Positions 59,634 to 64,000 of a stretch of DNA of 64,000 nt are shown in pieces. The first letter of the stretch is position 1; every line of letters starts with the position of its first letter. The position numbers were made by a program, and so were the translations under genes. The notes under the pieces are model-generated. The model did no database searches and had not been told where the DNA came from. It was given only the letters and a program-made list of their open reading frames with translations. The DNA comes from UBA3006 sp031401235 (lineage in GTDB: Bacteria > Actinomycetota > Acidimicrobiia > Acidimicrobiales > Ilumatobacteraceae): positions 4,008 to 68,007 of the forward strand of contig JANNRJ010000004.1 of assembly GCA_031401235.1 (NCBI GenBank), written 5' to 3'.

Positions 59634-60911
59634 CTAGGACGCTGCTCGACGCTGCCGCGTGACGCGAGTATTACGCGCAACCATCGTCGGGCTCGCCGAG
59701 CCGATGACGGAATCTACATCAACAACAACCTTGGCTATATCTGTTCGACCGGGCAACTCGTACATCACATTGAGCAGTACTTCTTCAAGAATCGCTCGTA
59801 ATCCACGGGCCCCTGTACCTCGCTTTAAAGCCTGATCGGCGATCGCATCCAGCGCTGGCTTAGTGATCTCCAGTTCAACATCTTCGAATTCAAAAAACTT
59901 CTGATACTGCTTGAGTAGCGCATTTTTTGGCTCGGTAAGTATTTGAATTAGTGCTCCTCGATCAAGGCTATGCACCGCCCCAATCATCGGCAATCGACCA
60001 ACGAATTCGGGAATCATGCCGAATTTCAACAGATCTTCGGGCATCACCTGAGCGAACAATTCGCCGGCATCTTTTTCAGCTTTGGATCGAACTTGGGCAT
60101 GGAAGCCGACACCTTTATGACCAATTCGAGTGCCAATTATCTGCTCGAGCCCAGAAAACGCCCCGCCGACGATGAACAGCACATTGGTGGTGTCGATTTG
60201 GATGAATTCTTGGTGCGGGTGTTTGCGGCCACCTTGTGGCGGAACCGAGGCAACCGTGCCCTCAAGTATTTTGAGTAGCGCCTGTTGCACTCCTTCACCG
60301 GACACATCTCGGGTAATCGATGGGTTCTCGCTCTTGCGCGCCACTTTATCAATTTCGTCGATGTAGACAATGCCCGTTTCAGCTTTCTTCACATCAAAGT
60401 CAGCGGCTTGTAACAATTTGAGCAATATGTTTTCGACGTCTTCACCTACATATCCCGCCTCCGTAAGTGCGGTTGCATCTGCGATGGCGAACGGAACATT
60501 AAGCATTCGAGCAAGTGTTTGGGCCATATGCGTCTTACCGCAGCCAGTTGGTCCAAGTAGCAAAATATTACTTTTTTGAAGTTCAACTTCATCGTTGCGC
60601 GATGTCCCTGCTGATCGATAGCGAATGCGTCGATAGTGATTGAACACGGCAACCGACAAAACCTTCTTGGCCTGCTCCTGACCGACGACATATTCATCTA
60701 GAAACGCCCGGATTTCCCGTGGAGTCGGAAGTTGTTCGATTCCAACTTCGGCAGTCGTGGTGAATTCCTCTTCGATAATTTCATTGCACAAGTCGATGCA
60801 CTCGTCGCAAATGTAGACACCCGGGCCAGCGATGAGTTTCTTGACCTGCTTTTGCGACTTGCCGCAAAAGGAACACTTCACCAATTCTGCTGAGTCACCA
60901 AATTTTGCCAT
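59634..60911 (-). CDS. clpX: ATP-dependent protease ATPase subunit ClpX
   Basis: 425-residue AAA+ unfoldase. N-terminal zinc-binding domain with CSFCGK and CDECIDLC (residues about 13-42), Walker A LLLGPTGCGKTHMAQTLA (about 118-126), Walker B VYIDEIDKVARK, RDVSGEGVQQALLKILEG and the IGF-type loop near IGTRIGHKGVGF (here IGH), followed by arginine finger and sensor 2 GTGARGLRAI. It follows clpP by 17 bases and forms ClpXP with it. Confidence 0.97.
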   Translation of the reverse strand: MAKFGDSAELVKCSFCGKSQKQVKKLIAGPGVYICDECIDLCNEIIEEEFTTTAEVGIEQLPTPREIRAFLDEYVVGQEQAKKVLSVAVFNHYRRIRYRSAGTSRNDEVELQKSNILLLGPTGCGKTHMAQTLARMLNVPFAIADATALTEAGYVGEDVENILLKLLQAADFDVKKAETGIVYIDEIDKVARKSENPSITRDVSGEGVQQALLKILEGTVASVPPQGGRKHPHQEFIQIDTTNVLFIVGGAFSGLEQIIGTRIGHKGVGFHAQVRSKAEKDAGELFAQVMPEDLLKFGMIPEFVGRLPMIGAVHSLDRGALIQILTEPKNALLKQYQKFFEFEDVELEITKPALDAIADQALKRGTGARGLRAILEEVLLNVMYELPGRTDIAKVVVDVDSVIGSASPTMVARNTRVTRQRRAAS

Positions 60912-60928
60912 GATCGTGTCGAACTATC

Positions 60929-61585
60929 TCAACGAATCGGTCCGGTTTTATCGGACAAGGTTCGCGAGGTGATTATTTCATCGATGACCCCGTACTCGAG
61001 AGCATCTTTAGCTTCCAAAACAAAATCGCGATCTGTATCAATATGAATTCGCTCGGTGGACTGTCCGGTGTGCTTCGACAAAATTTGTTCCATCAGCTCA
61101 CGCATGCGCAATATTTCGCGCGCTGCGATCTCCAGATCGGTCACCTGGGCGTAATCCATTTGACCATAAGGCTGGTGCAGCAAGACACGCGCATGCGGTA
61201 GCGCCAATCGCTTGCCTTTCGTCCCAGCGGCCAACAACACGGCCGCCGCTGACGCTGCCTGACCCATGCAAATAGTGGCGATGTCGTTTTTGATAAATTG
61301 CATAGTGTCGTAAATGGCGAATAACGCGGTGATGTCGCCACCGGGACTATTGATATAGATGTTGATGTCTTTGTCGGGGTTTTCGCTCTCTAGATGAATA
61401 AGTTGAGCGCAGATGAGATTGGCAATGGTGTCATCAATTGGTGTGCCCAAAATGATGATGTTCTCTTTGAGTAATCGGCTGTAAAGGTCGTAGACGCGCT
61501 CGCCACGGCTCGTTTGCTCGGTGACATTCGGAACGTAATAGTTCCGCATGATGTTGTTATCGCGCATTACGTTGTTATCGCGCAT
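60929..61585 (-). CDS. clpP: ATP-dependent Clp protease proteolytic subunit ClpP
   Basis: Serine protease of 218 residues. Catalytic triad: Ser in CMGQAASAAAVLL, His in LLHQPYG, and the Asp in TDRDFVLEAKDALEYG. The N-terminus contains a duplicated 18-base unit (MRDNNV, MRDNNI, then MRNYYVPNV), giving three in-frame ATG codons. ATG 61585 is chosen because AAGGAG is 8 bases upstream. Actinobacteria usually have two clpP genes in tandem; only one is here, between tig (24-base gap) and clpX. Confidence 0.96.
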   Translation of the reverse strand: MRDNNVMRDNNIMRNYYVPNVTEQTSRGERVYDLYSRLLKENIIILGTPIDDTIANLICAQLIHLESENPDKDINIYINSPGGDITALFAIYDTMQFIKNDIATICMGQAASAAAVLLAAGTKGKRLALPHARVLLHQPYGQMDYAQVTDLEIAAREILRMRELMEQILSKHTGQSTERIHIDTDRDFVLEAKDALEYGVIDEIITSRTLSDKTGPIR

Positions 61586-61609
61586 TATTTGGACTCCTTG
61601 AGGGTTCGT

Positions 61610-62971
61610 CTAAATAGTAGTTGCGTCCTTGGGCTTGTCTGTGGACTCTTCTTGAGAACCATCACTAAACATCACACTGGCATTGATTTCATGGCCATCG
61701 GGATCGACAAGTGTCGTGTTGTGAAGTAGCCAATCAATTGCTTTCGACTTGCGAATTTGCGCTTTGAGTTCTGCGACCGCGTCGTTTTGTTCGTACGCCT
61801 TGCGCACTTGTTGCACCTTGCGCCCAACTTGGATCGCAATGCGCTGAAACTCGGCGTCAATATCGTCATCGTCGGCGACAATGCTTTCATTGACTGCAAC
61901 GGCCCTCAGAGCCAGATCAACTCTCACGGCCGTTTGCGATTGTTCTCGCAATGTCTCAATGAACGCTTCGGTGGACTGACCAGTTGCCGACAGCCACTGC
62001 TCGAGAGCAACACCTTGAGCTTTGAATTGCTCAACTGTATTTCTTACTCGCGACTGTAAATCACTTGCCACCATCGCCTCGGGTACTTCAATTGAGACAA
62101 GTCCACCAAGAGCATTGGTGGTGCGTTCAACGAACACGTTTCGTGCCTGATTCAACTTCATCGATTCCAAACGGGTCCGAATAGATAGCTTCCAGGCATC
62201 AAGCGAGTCGAATTCGGCTACATGCTCAGAGACCCAATCATCGGACAATTCATCAAGTTGCATTTCCTGAATCTTCTTAACATTGATCGTCATCTCGGCC
62301 ACACCCGTGGTTCCGTTCGGTGCCTCTGAATACTCAATGTGTTGATTCAATGTCGCGCCAATCAGTTTGCTGTCAAAACTTTCTGACACCCATCCCTTGC
62401 CAACTTCGTACAGCCAATCCTCCACGTTGAGTCCCGGCACGGGAGTTCCTTCGCGAATACCGGAGATGTCGAGAGTGACTTGATCGCCGATGACAATTGC
62501 TCGATCAACATCTTTGAGTGTTCCATGGCGACGACGCTCGGAATTGATGACTTCGTCAATGTCGTTGTCAGTGACTACTAGTGACGGCAACTCGACTCGC
62601 AAACCGTTGTAGCCAGGAACGGAAACTTCAGGTCGTACTTCGCAGGTCGCATCGAAAGCGATCGGACCATCTGTTTCACCATTGGTGATCTGAATCTGTG
62701 GAGTAGCAATCAGGTCGATGTCATGCTCTCGAACTGCCACTGAAAGGTATTCGGGAATCGCATCTTGGATCGCTTGCGAGCGTGCGGCGCCAAGACCAAT
62801 TTGCGCCTGGAGTAATTGACGTGGGGCCTTGCCCGGGCGAAAACCTGGGACGCGGACTTCTTTGGCTATCTTGCGGAACGCTTGATCGATATTGCGGTCG
62901 AATTCCACCTCGTCAATTTCTATGGAAACTTTGACTTTGTTGCCTTCAAGGGTCTCAATGATGCTTTTCAC
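61610..62971 (-). CDS. tig: Trigger factor
   Basis: Ribosome-associated chaperone and peptidyl-prolyl isomerase, 453 residues. The ribosome-binding N-terminal domain starts VKSIIETLEGNKVKVS and contains GFRPGKAPRQLLQ; the FKBP-like domain (about 150-240) with GDQVTLDISG follows, then the long helical C-terminal arms. GTG 62971 is chosen because homology begins there and TACACT ends 9 bases upstream; TTG 62980 is in frame but abuts the -10 element. It heads the tig-clpP-clpX-folC-ndk unit. Confidence 0.96.
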   Translation of the reverse strand: MKSIIETLEGNKVKVSIEIDEVEFDRNIDQAFRKIAKEVRVPGFRPGKAPRQLLQAQIGLGAARSQAIQDAIPEYLSVAVREHDIDLIATPQIQITNGETDGPIAFDATCEVRPEVSVPGYNGLRVELPSLVVTDNDIDEVINSERRRHGTLKDVDRAIVIGDQVTLDISGIREGTPVPGLNVEDWLYEVGKGWVSESFDSKLIGATLNQHIEYSEAPNGTTGVAEMTINVKKIQEMQLDELSDDWVSEHVAEFDSLDAWKLSIRTRLESMKLNQARNVFVERTTNALGGLVSIEVPEAMVASDLQSRVRNTVEQFKAQGVALEQWLSATGQSTEAFIETLREQSQTAVRVDLALRAVAVNESIVADDDDIDAEFQRIAIQVGRKVQQVRKAYEQNDAVAELKAQIRKSKAIDWLLHNTTLVDPDGHEINASVMFSDGSQEESTDKPKDATTI

Positions 62972-62980
62972 AGAGCGCAA

Positions 62981-62990
62981 AGTGTACCCT
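62981..62990. promoter_or_regulatory. Overlapping divergent -10 elements between tig and the KOW-like gene
   Basis: The 10 bases AGTGTACCCT contain TACACT on the minus strand (62986-62981, 9 bases before the tig GTG) and TACCCT on the plus strand (62985-62990, 8 bases before GTG 62999). The start codons are only 27 bases apart and neither has a Shine-Dalgarno, so both transcripts should be leaderless and may compete for RNA polymerase. Confidence 0.5.
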
Positions 62991-62998
62991 TTTCATCT

Positions 62999-63271
62999 GT
63001 GACAGCCTCGTGGAAACCGCATGTCTTGGCGTTTCCACATCCCGATCAAATCAACCTAAAAATTGGTGATGTCGTTGAGACCATCGTTGACCTTGCTGAA
63101 ATTCCAACAGGTTCCGAAGGAAAAATAATTCTAGCCAACGGCTTCAACTGGCTCCGCTACCGCGTACGTTTTTCAAACGGCACAGAAATTGCAGATCTTG
63201 ACCAACGACATTTCAAGCCAATTGGTAAGACTGCACGACGTTTAGCCAAAGCATCAAAGCGCAATACGTAA
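62999..63271 (+). CDS. Small KOW/SH3-like protein, probably beside-tig conserved family
   Basis: 90 residues from GTG 62999 (start chosen by the -10 position; a longer frame would overlap tig). The core IGDVVETIVDLAEIPTGSEG followed by KIILANGFNWLRYRVRF and the RHFKPI end look like a small beta-barrel of KOW/SH3 type seen in actinobacterial hypotheticals. The C-terminus is basic. It overlaps nothing but is followed after 3 bases by the cysteine-desulfurase-like gene. I cannot assign a function; RNA or nucleic-acid binding is a guess from the fold. Confidence 0.7.
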   Translation: MTASWKPHVLAFPHPDQINLKIGDVVETIVDLAEIPTGSEGKIILANGFNWLRYRVRFSNGTEIADLDQRHFKPIGKTARRLAKASKRNT

Positions 63272-63274
63272 GCG

Positions 63275-64000
63275 GTGAACTCCCTAGACATACGCCATCG
63301 CTTTCCTGGAGTGGGCGACGGATGGGCTCGCTTTGACGGTCCGGCGGGCACCCAAATGGTGGACGTGGCGATCCGAGCCATGAGCGATTGGGCATCTAAC
63401 GGCTCAAATGCCAATAATGGCGGTTCCTTTTCCGCGGCACAGGACTGTGATGCATTGATGAATCGCACCCGAGGCACAATCGCCCAATTGTTCAATACCG
63501 ATCCTGCTGGCGTGTGTTTGGGCGCCAATATGACGACGATGACGATGGCTTTCACTCGCGCCGTGGCCAAGATGCTCAGACCTGGCGATCGCGTTGTCGG
63601 CACACGACTTGATCATGATGCAAATATTTCTCCTTGGAGGATTGCCTGCGAGATGTCAGGTGCCGAACATGTATTGGCGCCATTCGATACGGCCACAGGA
63701 ATATTGGAACCATCGGCGGTCATCGATCTAATCAATGATCGAACCGCGTGGGTTGCCGTCACGGGGGCATCAAATCTTCTTGGCACCACACCGCACCTCG
63801 CCCCAATTATTCACGCCGCCCATAAGGCGGGCGCTCGAGTGTTTGTGGATGCCGTGCATCTCGCAGTTCATCAACCGATCGATGTAGCAACTTTGGGTTG
63901 CGATGTGCTGGCGTGTTCTCCATATAAGTGGTATGGACCTCATGCCGGAGTGCTGTGCATCGAACCCAACTTGCTCAACGAACTTCCCGTAGCCAAGGTG
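63275..64000 (+). CDS. Cysteine-desulfurase-like class V aminotransferase, cut by the right edge
   Basis: 242 residues are visible from GTG 63275 and the frame runs off the window. The PLP-dependent fold type I pattern is seen: FDGPAGTQM at the start, FTRAVAKMLRPGDRVV, TRLDHDANISPWR with a PLP-contacting His, VDAVHLAVHQPIDVATLGCD with the cofactor Asp, and SPYKWYGPHAG with the Schiff-base Lys. It resembles the cysteine-desulfurase-like (SufS/CsdA-like) group. The active-site cysteine loop would be in the missing C-terminus, so desulfurase activity cannot be confirmed. It follows the KOW-like gene by 3 bases. Confidence 0.88.
   Translation, partial: MNSLDIRHRFPGVGDGWARFDGPAGTQMVDVAIRAMSDWASNGSNANNGGSFSAAQDCDALMNRTRGTIAQLFNTDPAGVCLGANMTTMTMAFTRAVAKMLRPGDRVVGTRLDHDANISPWRIACEMSGAEHVLAPFDTATGILEPSAVIDLINDRTAWVAVTGASNLLGTTPHLAPIIHAAHKAGARVFVDAVHLAVHQPIDVATLGCDVLACSPYKWYGPHAGVLCIEPNLLNELPVAKV

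Noticed and set aside
1..64000. CRISPR arrays, insertion sequences, tRNA or rRNA genes
   Set aside because: No regularly spaced repeats, transposase motifs or cloverleaf-like sequences were seen; the intergenic gaps are too short for rRNA.

Overview
The window is a gene-dense stretch (only a few gaps over 150 bases) of a bacterial chromosome with roughly balanced base composition. Several genes point to an actinobacterium, and I would guess the Acidimicrobiia. These are a PafE/Bpa-type proteasome activator ending in Gly-Thr-Tyr-Leu, SepF next to FtsZ with no FtsA, a DUF3040 protein, a DksA-like gene upstream of lspA, an mtrAB-like two-component pair followed by a lipoprotein, and many apparently leaderless genes. 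The class-level guess is inference, because no marker RNA lies in the window. I saw no tRNA, rRNA, IS element, prophage or CRISPR array.

Layout. 1-5527: dnaE (cut by the left edge), pafE and a phosphodiesterase on the minus strand, then a divergent Rrf2 regulator. 5538-11139: rluD-like, lspA, a DksA-like protein with a lysine/alanine tail, and ileS. 11169-27708: a complete division and cell wall (dcw) cluster read right to left: mraZ, rsmH, ftsL, ftsI, murE, mraY, murD, ftsW, murG, murC, a murB-ftsQ fusion, ftsZ, yggS, sepF, yggT. murF is missing from its usual place. 27891-34841: accessory metabolism and repair (VOC protein, MDR oxidoreductase, lipoate ligase, HNH nuclease, acyl-CoA dehydrogenase, ROK kinase, DUF3040, dinB). 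34876-39731, plus strand: small membrane protein, inositol-phosphatase-like enzyme, response regulator, histidine kinase, a 53-residue lipoprotein and glpK. 39724-44158: a MoxR ATPase, VWA protein, histidine phosphatase and GMC oxidoreductase operon. 44217-51687: murJ, proB, obgE, an inverted dGTPase gene, rpmA, rplU, rne. 51877-57845: the elongation genes mreB, mreC, mreD, mrdA, rodA. 57902-64000: ndk, folC, clpX, clpP, tig, then divergently a small KOW-like protein and the start of a cysteine-desulfurase-like gene.

How it fits together. The lipid II pathway (murE, mraY, murD, murG, murC, murB), its flippase (murJ), the septal synthase (ftsW/ftsI with ftsL, ftsQ, ftsZ, sepF) and the lateral-wall synthase (rodA/mrdA with mreBCD) all lie within 57 kb, so the window encodes most of envelope growth and division. 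tig, clpP, clpX and pafE add protein quality control. Genes within units overlap by 4 bases or sit a few bases apart, which indicates translational coupling.

The main unusual points are the in-frame MurB-FtsQ fusion with a long uncharacterised linker, the cysteine-less DksA-like protein with a histone-H1-like tail, a consistent pattern of -10 hexamers placed so that transcripts would start at the start codon, phased GTGGGG boxes before mraZ, a long inverted repeat between mraZ and rsmH, and an LpqB-position lipoprotein reduced to 53 residues.
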